Assembly: GCA_014529385.2 (NCBI GenBank)
Contig: CM043944.1
Span: 181,209,304-181,273,303 of the forward strand
Length of the DNA: 64,000 bases
Direction of reading: 5' to 3'
From: Adiantum capillus-veneris
Taxonomy: Eukaryota; Streptophyta; Polypodiopsida; Polypodiales; Pteridaceae
The notes under the pieces are model-generated. The model saw nothing but the letters and a program-made list of their open reading frames with translations, ran no database searches and was not told the origin of the DNA. How positions within the stretch are numbered: the stretch's first letter is position 1; each line of letters opens with the position of its first letter. This document shows, piece by piece, positions 47,415 to 58,960 of this stretch. The translations under genes were made by a program, and so were the position numbers.

Positions 47415-47997
47415 TCTACTCCAAATGGAACCCAGAATTCAGCTTGGCCGGAGATCTGGTGCAGTGGGATGCACAAGAGGGGAGTCACTCCGCTCCTTTG
47501 TCAACAGATGCCTTGATTTTGATACTAAAGGGCCACTGATGTTTCTTTGAGCTTCAGGGATACTGAGAGCTGACAGTATTCTGTTGGATGACTTTATGAA
47601 ATGGAATTCCTGATAATGATACTGATTTGTTTCTTCACTTCTTTTGAGTGCAGGAACTGATAGACGAAATGACTGCAGCATTTTGGTCTACTTGATCTTG
47701 AATAGACACGGTTGCAATAGGGGTTAGTCAATCGGACATCGATGAGGTCCCGATTGGACCTAGATGTGATTGCTAGCTACATTGCTGATAAATCATGGTC
47801 TAAGATTGGAATGAATGTTGAATGTCATGTGATGTCCTGTGATGTCGTGTGATGTGACTGTCGATTTGGTACATGTGCTAGATGTGTGTCCCTAGTACGT
47901 AGGTACTAACAGTCAGTGTCTACTAAGACGGTTTATGGCTTTTGTCGGTTTTGCAGGCGTAATCGCGGTCGATTACAATGCTTTCAAGAGGGGGGTA
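47415..47997 (+). other. Copy A2 3' untranslated region with polypurine tract
   Basis: Non-coding; matches 40160-40802 in reverse orientation. Contains 10-bp repeats TGATGTCNTG at 47821-47860 and ends with the polypurine tract AAGAGGGGGG at 47986-47995. Confidence 0.7.
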
Positions 47998-48541
47998 TGT
48001 CACAAAGTGATGAGGTGGCGGACAACAAAAACCCTAATTTTTGCGAGAAACCCTAAAATTCTTGCAAGCCCTAAAATTTGCTTAAAACCCTAATTTCCGG
48101 AAATTGCGAAAGTGGATTTTTTTTTTTGAGCGACACTAATCTCATCTTTCTCTACCTAATGAGAAAGAGAGAGAGAATTTGCTTTTGCTTTGAGAAGCTC
48201 TTTGTGAAAAGAGCTTTTGCTTTCAGGCTTTTGCTCTCAAGCTTTTGGGGCTCTGCTTTTGGCATCCCTTGTAAACCTTTAAATAAGTGGCTTGGGCCCT
48301 CACTTCTCGGAGCATCTGGACGTAGAGTCTGAGAGTGAATCCTGAGCCACTCTCTTGTATTTTGAATTGATTAATAAAAAAAGAAATACCGAAAGGGGCG
48401 CCAGTCTTTGGGGCCAATATCTCTAGGCATGGAACTCCGCCGGGCCAGTGCAAATTTATTGTGATCTGTGAATTGTTTTGAAGTGGTTATCTGGTGCTGT
48501 AGCGATTGATTCTTGACTTGGAGTGTCCAAGTCTGTTAACA
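47998..48541 (+). mobile_element. Family A LTR between copies A2 and A3
   Basis: Starts TGTCACAAAGTGATG directly after the polypurine tract and ends TGTTAACA, 544 bp. It lacks the 440-bp insertion of the arms and has only a short GA run (48165-48178). Telo-box motifs AAACCCTAA lie at 48027-48095, AATAAA at about 48373, and the core GAAATACCGAAAGGGGCGCC at 48383-48402. Copy A3 gag starts right after it without a PBS. Confidence 0.88.
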
Positions 48542-49746
48542 GAACCTCCTACTCCGAGGATGTACACAGAGCAAGAGTTAGAAGAGGTGGTGATGCACGA
48601 ATTGCTCAGCTTTTTGACGCGCACAACAAAGCTCAAAAGCACGACAAAAAGCAGAAGAAAGGCTCTTATTTCCCGGGTTATTTGGGTCTTCAGTCTACAT
48701 TTGAATCGGCAAGAAAGCAGAAGAAGCGTGTTCGATGTGAAGGAGTACCTAGTTCGATGTGAAGGAGTACCTAGTTCTTCTTCTTCCTTTTCTGAGAGTT
48801 GTTCTAGCTCCTCTGACTCAGCGAAGAAAACAGAAAAGGCAAAAAGCGAAGCCTTGAAAAGGGAAAGAAAAAGGCAAAGAAGCCTAAATGTCGCCCCGTG
48901 GTTGACTATTCTACAGAGGACTCGTCTTTAGATAGTTCGGACTCTGACGACAACAGCTTTTATGCAAAGAAGAAGGCTTTTTATAAAGCCAACCAGTATG
49001 ATTTTTTGGAAGACAAAAGCAAGAAAGTCCGAGAGTTTAAGGAAGGTGGACAGTGAATTAAATTTGACATGTTTTCTGGTTATAGAGATGCTTCGAAGGC
49101 TTTGTCTTTTATACATCATTTTGACATAGCTTTCTCAGGAGGGTGTTACTCAGAGCACTATAAGATTCGGAGAGCTACCTCTTACTTTAAGGGGAATGCT
49201 TGAACTTTGTGGTCCACGCTTCTATTAAACAAGACAACGCCAGTTAAATGGCTGAAATTCAAAAGGCTTTTTATTTATTTTTGGCTAACTCGAGAGTATG
49301 AACGCGACATATCTATCCGCCTCTTCATTTAAGAAGATCTTATTCAAAGAACAGATTGAGCGGTTTACCTTGGGTCTTCCTACAGAGATCTGAGATCACT
49401 GCTTAGAACAAAAGTCAGCTTCCATTCAGTAGTTGATGAGTCATGCGAAATTGGTTTTTGCCATTTACTCAGACAGTTTGATCTACCCCACAAATGAAAT
49501 CATGATGCAAAGGGCCGAACAGACTTCGACAAATGAAAGTAGAAAGAAGAAGAGCAATTCAGAAAAGAAAGAAAAGGATGCACGACCCAAACTCACTCCT
49601 CAAGAGAGGGCTCGCTACATAAAGGAGGGGAAGTACTTTGGATGCGGGGAAATTGGGCATATCTTCGCGAAGTGCCCTAAAAAGGCACAGATAGAAGAGA
49701 ACGACAAGGACGATGAGAGGCCTGGAAGTGCGAGAGCAGCTGAGGA
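48542..49746 (+). pseudogene. gag: Copy A3 gag, 5'-truncated
   Basis: Begins within Gag (MYTEQELEEVV, like QYSEKELQEVVDARIAQLF in the arms), so PBS and the first part of gag are missing. Later pieces: SFYAKKKAFYKANQYDFLED, GLPTEI, HAKLVFAIYSDSLIYPTNEI and the zinc knuckle YFGCGEIGHIFAKCPKK, whose first Cys is Tyr. A 22-bp tandem duplication sits at 48730-48773. Stops and shifts are frequent, and about 60 bp are missing near 49310. Confidence 0.75.
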
Positions 49747-50112
49747 ATGTGGAAGAAAAGGCAAGATGAAAACAGGTTGGTTCCAGATCGCATGGGTACT
49801 GATCCCAGTACGATGGACGAGAGTACAGAACTTTACCGAGCTTGGGGCAAAGTGAAAGACCAAGAAGCCCTGATCTTCTTTGATAGAGGAGCCAAGGCCA
49901 ACTTCATTTCACCGGAATTAGCGGCACGGCTCGAGATCGCTCACGATCGGATGGGACCACTAGCAAAGGCAGTTCTAGCGGCACCCGCCAGGGACGTAGC
50001 CATTACACCTGTCATTGGCAAACTTCGGTTGCATTGTCGGGGGTATTTGGGGCATGAGGACTTTTACATTATGCCTTTGGAAGGTTGTGATGTTTTCTTG
50101 GGAATTTCCTAA
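49747..50112 (+). pseudogene. Copy A3 protease
   Basis: Full-length protease outline: ALIFFDRGAKANFISPELAARLEI, PVIGKLRLHCRGYLGHEDFY, MPLEGCDVFLGIS. The catalytic motif reads D-R-G where other family-A copies have D-G-G. A TAA replaces the Trp-Tyr that should follow. Confidence 0.75.
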
Positions 50113-50130
50113 TACCACAAGAACAACGCT

Positions 50131-50800
50131 GTGGCTGACTATCGGACAAGGAAAGTGACTTTGACCACAGAGAAGGGCAGAACCATTGTACTCGATGTAA
50201 AACTTAAGGGTGAGTCTGTCCCTATTGTATCGGCTTCGACCATTTCAAAATTAATAAAATCCAGTTTGTTTGTTTACTCGATCTTTTTGAAAGAGTTGAG
50301 TGATGAGGATAGGACAAATATGTTTGAACTTGATAAAGAACGCCAAGATTTTCTCCACACTCATGCCGATTGCTTCTCAGAGGGCCTGCCAGGCGAGTTA
50401 CCACCCGCTCGTCCGGGAGGTCATACTATTGATCTGATACCTGGAAGCACACCACCGAACCGGCCACCTTACCGTGTGAGCCGAGTCCCGAACGAAGAAA
50501 TTATGAACCAAAGTGAAAGACCTCTTGGAAAAGGTCTTGTCCAGTCTAGTACTTCATTGTATTGCTCTCCAGTGTAGTTGGTTTCGAAGAAAGACGGATC
50601 TTGGAGAATGTGCATCGATTATAGAGCTCTCAACAAAATCACCAAAAATGGGGAACCTGATAAGCAACCCGAAGTGGAAGAAAGTGAGGAGTCCTTGTTC
50701 CAAAATAGATATTGGCACATAAAGACAGAAAGATTAAGGGTAAAGTGATAAGGCGGTTCTTGGTTAAATTCAAGAACTATCCTGCATTGGATGCGATGAG
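50131..50800 (+). pseudogene. pol: Copy A3 RT start joined to chromodomain remnant
   Basis: Reads KSSLFVYSIFLKELSDEDRT, ADCFSEGLPGELPPARPGGH, IDLIPGSTPPNRPPYRVS and, after a stop at 50576, WRMCIDYRALNKIT. At about 50644 it jumps to NGEPDKQPEVEESEESLF and a frame-shifted RRFLVKFKNYPALDA, the region just before and within the chromodomain. RT core, RNase H and integrase are all gone. The RT-side breakpoint is the same as in A2. The right end near 50800 meets family F. Confidence 0.85.
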
Positions 50801-51149
50801 GTGGAGGGAGTCTCCTCAGGCACATTGTGCTGAAGAGGCTCAAATTGGTCCCTTGTAGGAACCTGATGTTGCTCACTTGTCATAGGTCGGCCACCAAGGG
50901 GGCTTCTATGGCGAGCGTGTCCGTGATGGCGACAACCATGTACCTGTTGTTGCCAGCCATCAGTTGACTGTGCCAGCTTGTGCACCCTGAGTCTGTGTGC
51001 TAGGTTGGTTAACCTTCGTAGGTTGTGTGGCGTGGTTCGCGTCCTTCTACGAGGACAAGCCTTCGCAAGGTGGCCCATCTGTCTGTATATGAAGCACTGG
51101 TCAGAGAGTCGTGAGTACTCTAGGCTTTGGCAGAGCCATCCACCACTCA
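50800..51149 (-). pseudogene. gag: Gag zinc-knuckle fragment beside family F LTR
   Basis: A minus-strand frame of about 126 residues has CFIYRQMGHLAKACPRRR, a CCHC knuckle whose second Cys is Tyr, followed by a basic, His- and Gln-rich tail. It directly follows the 3' end of an LTR with no PBS or Gag core between, so most of the element is deleted. Family assignment is open. Confidence 0.5.
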
Positions 51150-52345
51150 TGTAACGTGCAGGGGAATGAATGTTGAACTTTGCTCAAGATGACTGCTCCG
51201 GACTGTGCTCAAGGGTTCCTTTTACTTACGGAAGGGAGAGCCTTCCGTTCCTTTAGTGAGAGAGTGCAATGGACACAAACAAAGTGGATACACACTGTGA
51301 ATGAAGGTGCTGAGACTGAGAGATAGAGAGAGAAGAGAATACGACACCAGAGACGTAAAACCCTCCTGCGAAGGCCCCACTCTCTATGGCGAGAGCGGTC
51401 TACTTAGGATTGCACAAATCTCTACAATGCCTTGACTTGCCGACGGTGTCGACGACGAGGGGAACTGAAATTTGAAAATGCTAAGGGCTGAAATCTGCAA
51501 ATCTTTATCTGCTGAATTCTGACTCTATGTCGGTGACGATGCCGATGACGACGATGCGACAACGACGCGCTGAAAACGCAGATGCTGAAAAATGCGTTTT
51601 CCGGGCTGAAACTACAAACTTCGCGGGATCTGACCGTGCAGCGAGGATCTGCTGCCGGAAGGTGAGATCTGCGAGGTTCGGGACTTCTACTGCGGAGTCT
51701 GACTGCTGAAAACTGAAAACGCTGGTGCTTGTGGGGATTCCGTCGCGAAGATCTGTAAAACGCTGAAGTGTCTTGCAGATGCAAAAACGCTAGGGCTGAA
51801 AACGGTCTTGCTCTGGAGAATTGGCTAACGCTGGGGCTTCTGCTTGGTCTGCTGTCGCCAGGGATCTGCAAGAGCAAAAACGCTAGCTGATCTGGTCCAA
51901 AAACGCTAGCTTTCTGCTGTGAAGTAAAAACACTAGGGTTCTTGGGGGTTTTGCTGAGAAGTTGCCTGTTGAGCGTGTGCTCCTGCTGCCTCTTCTGCCA
52001 GAAAGTGCGAGCGCTAGGTTTGCTTATATACAAACTTAGCAAAATTGCCCTACCTACTTTTCAACAAAATTCACTTAAAAATAATAGGTGTAAAATTTCA
52101 AAAATGGGAAAATAGGTGTATGCACTGTAAAAATGCTACTACTGGGATCTGACTAGAATCTGATGGTCATGCTGTGTGCAACCAGAGGATATGCATCTAA
52201 TCTAAGTGTCTGGACATGCACGGTCTGCGAACAGACTCACAAAAGTGCCAGATCACTTCCTATTCCAGACTGACTTGACTGAACTGAACCCTGGTCACGC
52301 TGTAGCTTGTCCACGGACACATAGGGTTGGATGTGTCACGTGACA
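51150..52345 (-). mobile_element. Family F LTR, copy F1
   Basis: One of three related blocks (also 57823-58960 and 59066-60237). On the minus strand each starts TGTCACGTG(A/G)CACATCC and ends CTGCAC(C/G)TTACA, a TG...CA LTR of 1.1-1.2 kb. A TATA box (TATATAAGCA, minus) lies at 52021-52030. Downstream of it, a short motif near AAAACGCTAGGGCTG recurs many times. No PBS or polypurine tract is recognisable next to it. Confidence 0.75.
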
Positions 52346-52591
52346 ACTCACCTTGGGCAGTAGGACTACTTTGGTACAGAGTGAGTGTCTCGAACTAGAA
52401 CGCGTATTGTGGGTATACTAGTTGTCATGGCTGCTATTGACGTTGCTGTGCAGGGTCTCCAAGACACTCCCGATCTCGGAGCTTAAAGTGGGAGGTACTC
52501 TCTACTCAAACCGGGGAAGCAGATTAAGATGGGTAGATTTGCTTCCTCGACAAGAACAGTAGAAGTTGGGATCGAAACCACGGAGCCACTG
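52346..52591. other. Unassigned spacer
   Basis: No gene or repeat recognised between family F LTR F1 and the next LTR. Confidence 0.5.
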
Positions 52592-53211
52592 TGTCACAAA
52601 TTGCTGATGTGTCAAGCCACTGAAGAACGGAGCCGACTTGTAGATCCCGGCCGAGGGGCCTAAACCCTAAGAGAAGCAGCAGAAGAAGATCCAACCAACT
52701 TAAGGTTCCGGTCCAATGGGGCCTAAAGTAAAGCAGCCCACACACACACATACAAAAAAGCATAGAGGCTGATGTCGTGGCATCTTGTACGGAATTTTGC
52801 ATTTTGCGTTGGCCTGCTGACATGGCAAATCGTACGGAAATTCGCATTTTGTGCTGGCTTGCTGACGTGGCATATTGTACCAATTGCCGGATTTTATGAT
52901 TGTACGGTTTTCCATGTTTCACGTTGGTTGCTGACGTGGCAGGGCTGTACGGATTTTCTTGCTTTTGTGCTGAAAGCTTTTGGCCTAGTTGCTTTTGAGT
53001 TTGAAAACTTTTCATGTAACTGCTTTTTAAGGTGAAGGGCCTTTAAATATGTGCAGAGGGCTCAGTCTTTGGCATGCTTCCTGGAGAAGGTGCAGAGTCT
53101 GGAGTACCGGCATTGTACTAAGTTCAAGTAATATAAAGAAATACCGAAAGGGGTGCGAAGGTTTGGGGCGAGTTCTTTTCTGGGGTGGAGTTCCACCGCT
53201 CCGTGTCGCGT

Positions 53212-53255
<44 letters not shown>

Positions 53256-53330
53256 AGTTCAATTGTTATTGAAGTGCTTAAAGTTTGTTCAGTCTGTTCT
53301 TTTCCATTGGCACGTGGTGCCCGTCTCGTG
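52592..53330 (+). mobile_element. LTR related to families A and C
   Basis: Starts TGTCACAAATTGCTGATG, like the family-A LTR start, and contains GAAATACCGAAAGGGGTGCG at 53138-53157, a variant of the core seen in A and C LTRs. A (CT)n tract sits at 53213-53251. The 3' end is not certain. Four imperfect units of about 45 bp at 52780-52955 (TACGGAWWTTNGCATTTTG ... GCTGACGTGGCA) form a small tandem repeat. No flanking polypurine tract or PBS is seen, so it may be a solo LTR. Confidence 0.6.
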
Positions 53331-53364
53331 ACACGCTGTCGAAAGTGAGCTCATACTGCACGGA

Positions 53365-53763
53365 TGGCGAGGGGTCTTATTGGAATGACCTTGGTCCCCA
53401 TCTCGAGAGTCTTTAACTCGATCTGGTAGTAACCACGCCTGAAAATTGTACATCGATGATCTTTCTTGCTTCTGAGAGAAGGCATGCTCGAAGGAGGTTG
53501 CACACCTTGCCTTTGCTAGGTTGGAAACTGATAATCCTGTGGATAATAGAGGTGGCCTCCAAGCGCTCCACGTCTGTTGCAAGGCTTACTTGCTCCGTTT
53601 GCATGAGTGCAAGTTGGATGGCGGGTTCTGCGGGGTTGGGTGAGGGGGACTTTATGTGAGTACCTCTCAGGTGGAGTAGAATCCTCCATGTGGCTGCTGC
53701 TGTGAAGAAACCCCAGGGTTGAGGTATTGCGAAGATGACGAAGGGGGGCACCTTGCTGACCAA
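53365..53763 (-). other. Unrecognised open frame
   Basis: A minus-strand frame of about 116 residues (for example WRILLHLRGTHIKSPSPNP, LATDVERLEATSIIHRIISF, VCNLLRACLLSEARKIIDVQ). Adjacent frames continue it, suggesting a decayed longer coding region. I do not recognise a family. It sits between an LTR and GC-rich sequence, so a transposon origin is most likely. Confidence 0.3.
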
Positions 53764-53814
53764 CCCAGAGGCGGCTAGTCACCCCGGCAGGAAGTTGAAA
53801 CTAGACAACCGGTG

Positions 53815-54067
53815 GCCAAAGGGGGGGAGGGGGGGGTAAGGATTTGGGCTGCTCGGTACTTGCAAGGGAGCCCGGGCAATGGGCTGAGGGGAAGAAAAAA
53901 CAGGAGCTGGAAGGGGAGGGCAATGCGGCGGGCAGCATGACCCGGGGCCCGGGGGAGGGGGGATTTCAGCAACGAGCGTGGAGAAATGGAATGTTTATTA
54001 ACTTCTCCAAAAGATGTATGAGACCAATCGGCTACATCATCATCAGATGCATCAAATGTCCAGTGTG

Positions 54068-54104
<37 letters not shown>

Positions 54105-54405
54105 CCTGTCAAAACCCTGTCTCTGCATCCCTGTCCGCTTCGCCTCTTCAGCGTGCCTCGTGCGCTTGCTCATTCCCAATGCTGCCCCTCCGTTGTTGCT
54201 TGTTGTGAGCTCGCAGGATCCCCCCCCCCCCCGCCTGCCTTGGCTACCTGCCCCCCGGCCTTGGCTCCCGCGCGCCCACCCACCCACCCTGCCGTGCCCT
54301 GTCTGCCCCGTTGCAGTCCCAGCCTCAGCCCCTGCCCACCCAAAACCCTCTTGTCTGACCTTGCCGTCCTTAATTCAGTACCCCACGAACCAATTTTTTC
54401 TCTCT

Positions 54406-54456
<51 letters not shown>

Positions 54457-54470
54457 GGCTGAGATTTTTC
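53815..54470. other. G-rich and C-rich segment with GA tracts
   Basis: Contains long G runs on the plus strand (53821-53837, 53942-53962) and C runs (54219-54232), plus (GA)n at 54067-54101 and 54406-54452. Long frames here only reflect composition. Confidence 0.6.
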
Positions 54471-54567
54471 AAATTTTTTCAAGATGAAGCAGTTTTTAAA
54501 CTTCGAAAAATCATAAGTCCCCATGGCCATGAGATCTACACAAACGAGATAAGCAAAAGAAGGCAGA

Positions 54568-54569
<2 letters not shown>

Positions 54570-54620
<51 letters not shown>

Positions 54621-54689
54621 TGTGACATGTTTATTGCAGCAACAAGACACAAAAACACGAGGAGAAGGCAAAGAGTTCAAGGAGCCCAA

Positions 54690-54729
<40 letters not shown>

Positions 54730-54809
54730 GTGAAATGTTTATATGTAGAAAGGAGACAGAAAAATACGAGGAGAATGCAAAGAAGACAAAGAAGAATTTG
54801 GGGAGCCCG

Positions 54810-54884
<75 letters not shown>

Positions 54885-54964
54885 GACGTGTTTATATGCA
54901 GCAAAGAGACACAAAAATACAAGGGGAATGCAAAGAATACGAGTAAGAATTCGGGGAGCCCGAG

Positions 54965-55039
<75 letters not shown>

Positions 55040-55121
55040 TTGACGTGTTTATATGCAGCAAAGAGACACAAAAATACAAGGGGAATGCAAAGAATACGAG
55101 GAAGAATTCGGGGAGCCCGAG

Positions 55122-55184
<63 letters not shown>

Positions 55185-55278
55185 GACACATTTAAAAATG
55201 CAGCAACGAGACGCAAAAATACAAAGGGAATGCAGAGAAGAAGAAGAAGAATGGGAAAACAAGAAGCCCAAGGAGAGA

Positions 55279-55330
<52 letters not shown>

Positions 55331-55420
55331 GCTGACACATTTAAAAATGCAGCAACGAGACGCAAAAATACGAAGGGAATGCAGAGAAGAAGAAGAAGAA
55401 TGGGAAAACAAGAAGCCCAA

Positions 55421-55475
<55 letters not shown>
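54570..55475. repeat. Minisatellite of core plus (GT)n/(GA)n, six units
   Basis: A core of about 85-95 bp (TGACRYGTTTATATGCAGCA ... GGGGAATGCAAAGAA ... GAGCCCRAGGTG) recurs at about 54620, 54727, 54883, 55038, 55184 and 55333. Units are separated by GA tracts, three with a GT tract in front. Periods are roughly 107-156 bp. The first units are most diverged; the third and fourth nearly identical, as are the fifth and sixth. Confidence 0.9.
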
Positions 55476-55476
<1 letters not shown>

Positions 55477-56040
55477 GGCACAGAACCTGCTCGCGTGGGC
55501 ATCTACGCTGGACTGCTTTAGGGTTTGTGACAAACGCAGCTCGCAACTTGTTTTGCAGCAAATTCGTGTGAGCATCTAATTCACGCTGGTTGTTCTTGGG
55601 TTTGCGAGAATGATGACCCTGTTCGCGACTTCATCTGCAGCAGAACCTGCTCGCATGGCCCTGCTCTATGGTTCCGACATGCAGCCTATGCAACCAACCT
55701 ACTGCATGCAACTCCATGTGCTGAGAGGTGCCTTCGCTGTCTGCAGGATTCCCTTTGCTGCGCGTAACACCAGCACAGGTGCTCTTTTTGTTTCAGCAAT
55801 TACCGGTGCCTACTGCAGTCATTAGGGCTTCACAGGTTATAGGCCAGCCATAGTGGCCTGCGTGCTGCCTTTTGAAGCTGCAGATTTACCACGAAGCATT
55901 AGGTTCTCTACCAGATGGGTAATCCTCATTTTCAGCACTTTGCAAGAGCTGCCCATGTTCACATATTGGTTGAACCGTTCTTGCTCTCAGCTGGGCTCAC
56001 CTAATCAGCATTTGTCGCAAGAGCGCGTGCACGCGCACAC
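55476..56040. other. Unassigned spacer
   Basis: No gene recognised. CAGAACCTGCTCGC occurs at about 55482 and 55630, suggesting an old imperfect duplication. Confidence 0.4.
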
Positions 56041-56066
56041 ATTCACACACACACACACCCACACAC

Positions 56067-56136
<70 letters not shown>
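56041..56136. repeat. (CA)n(GA)n microsatellite
   Basis: CACACA run at 56041-56066 followed by about 65 bp of GA, abutting the end of a LINE remnant. Confidence 0.9.
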
Positions 56137-56138
<2 letters not shown>

Positions 56139-57190
56139 CAATAATCTCATGAGGTACTGAAGCCTTGTCTCTAATCAGCCAGGAAATCATAGATATCAAA
56201 GGCCTTTCCATCCATTAGTACTGCCAGCTCTTCCGTGACAAACAACTAAGGACCCCCAAATCTGCACCCCATACATCATAGCTGAAGTCACCAGAGTATC
56301 AAAAAGCCAAATTTTTGTTCAAGGTTCCTGAAATTGAACCTACGATCACATCCTCTCAAGTCTTCATAAGCGCTAGTCAATCTAACCTCTGCTGCTCTCC
56401 TCATCTAAAATATTGGCCCATGGAAAACTACCCCCAGATATGTTTATGCATCTGTACACTCCACAATCTCTTGCCCAGAAGTAAATGTGGGAGCTAACCT
56501 CCTGACCCACTACAGTGTGGTGTTTAACACTATAACCTTGGTTTTACCAAGGTTGACAGACAATCCACCATCCACCGCAAACACATGTAAGGCATCCAAA
56601 TGGCGCTGCATTCCCTCGGGGAAGTTAGAAATCAACACAATATCATGAGCATATAACAAAAGTGGGATCCATGTTCTTGCTAGCTGTGCTCCTCTGTCCC
56701 CTAGTCTCGTGATGTAATCCGAAACCTCATCTACATACATATCAAACAATGTAGGAAACAAATCTGGAGTGCGTACCTGCCCCACAACTGATCTGTATAA
56801 AGCCATAATCCCCCATATGAGCTTTGTGGGTACAATCGCCGTATCGATCTAGCTCTAGGTACAATATCAAATGCTTTACGGAAGTCCACAAAGCTACAAT
56901 ATAACTGGTTCAAATGTGACCTACCCTCCTCGATAATGGATCACAGAGTCAGGATGTGGGCAAGAGTAGAGAAACCCCTCCTAAAACCTGTTTGTCCTGC
57001 TGCTCATATACCTTGTCTCTCTGTCCATCTGCTCAACTACTGCTCGAGAATGTAGGCATACAACCGTGCTAATGTGTGACCGATAATAATAGTACGTTAG
57101 TTCCCAGACTCCATAGGGTCTCTTACCTTTAGGATAGGCATGATAGTTGACAAACTCCTAGTCTTGGGTAGGCCCTCACACATAACACGG
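56137..57190 (-). pseudogene. LINE ORF2 reverse transcriptase remnant
   Basis: On the minus strand, pieces in several frames follow the order of a LINE RT: RRGFSTLAHILTL, QLYCSFVDFRKAFDIVPR, SVVGQVRTPDLFPTLFDMYV, YITRLGDRG, LLLYAHDIVLISNFPEGMQR (the catalytic YADD is YAHD), GLSVNLGKTKVIVLNTTL, then a degraded C-terminus with TYLGVVF and MERPLISMISWLIRDKASVP. Stops break it. It ends in the GA tract at 56136. It could belong to the same LINE family as the central one, which lacks this part, but there is no overlap to test. Confidence 0.8.
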
Positions 57191-57215
57191 GTTGAACATC
57201 ATAGCTAGAAGTTGT

Positions 57216-57360
57216 AACAAACTTGGACACCCCAAGTCTAGAATCTGTCGTGACACGAGAGAGAGATTCACTTAAAACACTTCATAGAATCAAATCACAA
57301 TTAAATCGAGTCGACACGGCCCGACGTAGTTCCGTTGGCGGAGCAAGAGTCTCCATCAGT
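57216..57360 (-). mobile_element. LTR fragment related to family A
   Basis: AACAAACTTGGACACCCCAAGTCTAGAATC and following text resemble the minus-strand 3' end of the family-A LTR (24190-24330), including a variant of CGGCCCGRCGKAGTTCCG. About 145 bp remain. Confidence 0.65.
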
Positions 57361-57570
57361 TTGTTGTTGTGGAGGAGAAAGAAGACATGTCAATGGTGAG
57401 GGGGGCGAGTAGAAAACTAATCAACAGGTACGGTCAGCAGAGAAAGGGGGGAGGGGGGGGGGGTTAGTTTAGGTGAGCAAGGTCAAGGGAAAGCAACGTG
57501 GGAGGGAGGGAGTTTGCAGGCAGGCATGAGGTGAGGAGGGCAGCGAGGGGAAGTAAGGCCGGGGGGGGGT

Positions 57571-57628
<58 letters not shown>

Positions 57629-57822
57629 ATACGCTCAACAACAACGAACAGTTCCATTGTTCAATCCCATCTAGCCCATTCCTCTTGGCCAGGTGATGAT
57701 GGTCTCACTAGAGGTTGTACGGCTGTGGCTTTTGAGATGCTATGAGGATATATTTGATACAGGTCTTATGCCGAGGTCGATGTGTTTAGGCCTTATATTT
57801 CTTATACCGAAGGGAGGAGACA
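57361..57822. repeat. G-rich spacer with (GA)n
   Basis: Long G runs at 57443-57462 and 57558-57568 and (GA)n at 57571-57623. No gene. Confidence 0.7.
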
Positions 57823-58960
57823 TGTAAGGTGCAGCGGAATGAATGTTGTATTTTCTCAAGATTAGTGATCTTTATTGCTCAAGGTTCCTTTTAGTTCCTT
57901 AGGGAAAGAGAGAGCTTTCCGTCTTGTAGAGTGCTGTGGTCACGAACAAAGTGATTGGATTGTGCGTGCAAGTGAATGAGACTGAGAGAAGGAGAGAGAA
58001 GAGATACGACACCCGAGAGGTTGTAAAACCCTCCTCGAAGGCCCCACTCTCGTCGACGAGAGTGGTCTATTCTTTGATTGCACAAAGGTGTACAATGCGT
58101 ATGCAATGGACTATGCAACTTGGTCTATGCCGATGACGACGACGATGACGACCACGACAATGACGATGACGACGACGATGGCTGAAATCTGAGATTTTCT
58201 AATCGCTGAATTTCGGGACTGTTTCGGTGGCTCAAAATGACTGTTTTGGCTGCGTTTTCTTGGCTGAAAAATGAGGTTTCTTAGGGCTGAAAATTGATGG
58301 TCTTTACGGGTTGAATCTGCTACACTTTAGGTGAATAATGCCGGTCTTAATTTGCTGCTGAAATCCAAAAACGCCAGGGGCTGAAATTGGTCCTTCTGTC
58401 GCCGGGGTTCTGCAAATGCAAAAAACGCTAGGCTGATCTGCTGTGTCGTGATGACGCCGGGGCTGATCTGCTGTGCACAAATCGCCAAGGCTGATCTGAT
58501 GCAAAAACGCTAGGTCTTCTGTGGAGAAAACGCCAGAGTAGCCGCGGGGGTTGGTCTTGCTGAGAAGTTGCCTGTTGAGCAAGGTGCTCTTGCTGCCTCT
58601 TCTGCCAGAAAGTGCTAACTTGGGTTTGCTTATATAGAAACTTAGCAAAATTGCCCTACGTACTTTTGTAGGAAAGTCACTTAAAAATAATAAGTGAAAA
58701 TCCCAATAAATAGGAAAATAGGCTAAATGCACTGGAAAATTTCCCTAACTGATGCTAATGGATTCTGATGGGAATTCCGATGATCATGCTGTGTGCAACC
58801 GGAGGATATGCATCTATGCTAAGTGACTGGGCATGCACGGTCTACGAATAGACTCACAAAAGTGCCAGATCACTGCTATTCTAAACTGATCGGACTGACC
58901 GAACCCTGTTGTGGTGTAGCTTGTCCATGGACACATAGGGTTGGGATGTGTCACGTGACA
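57823..58960 (-). mobile_element. Family F LTR, copy F2
   Basis: Minus strand TGTCACGTGACAC ... CTGCACCTTACA. TATA box (TATATAAGCA, minus) at about 58627-58636. Diverged from F1 and F3 at many positions, so the three are not a recent pair. A (GAC)n-like run (GATGACGACGACG) at 58130-58180 corresponds to shorter runs in F1 and F3. Confidence 0.75.

Noticed and set aside
51422-52042. 206-residue minus-strand frame
   Set aside because: It falls inside the family-F LTR downstream of its TATA box and is not kept open in copies F2 and F3.
53844-54572. Frame of 242 residues
   Set aside because: It is driven by GC-rich and GA-repeat composition and shows no domain.
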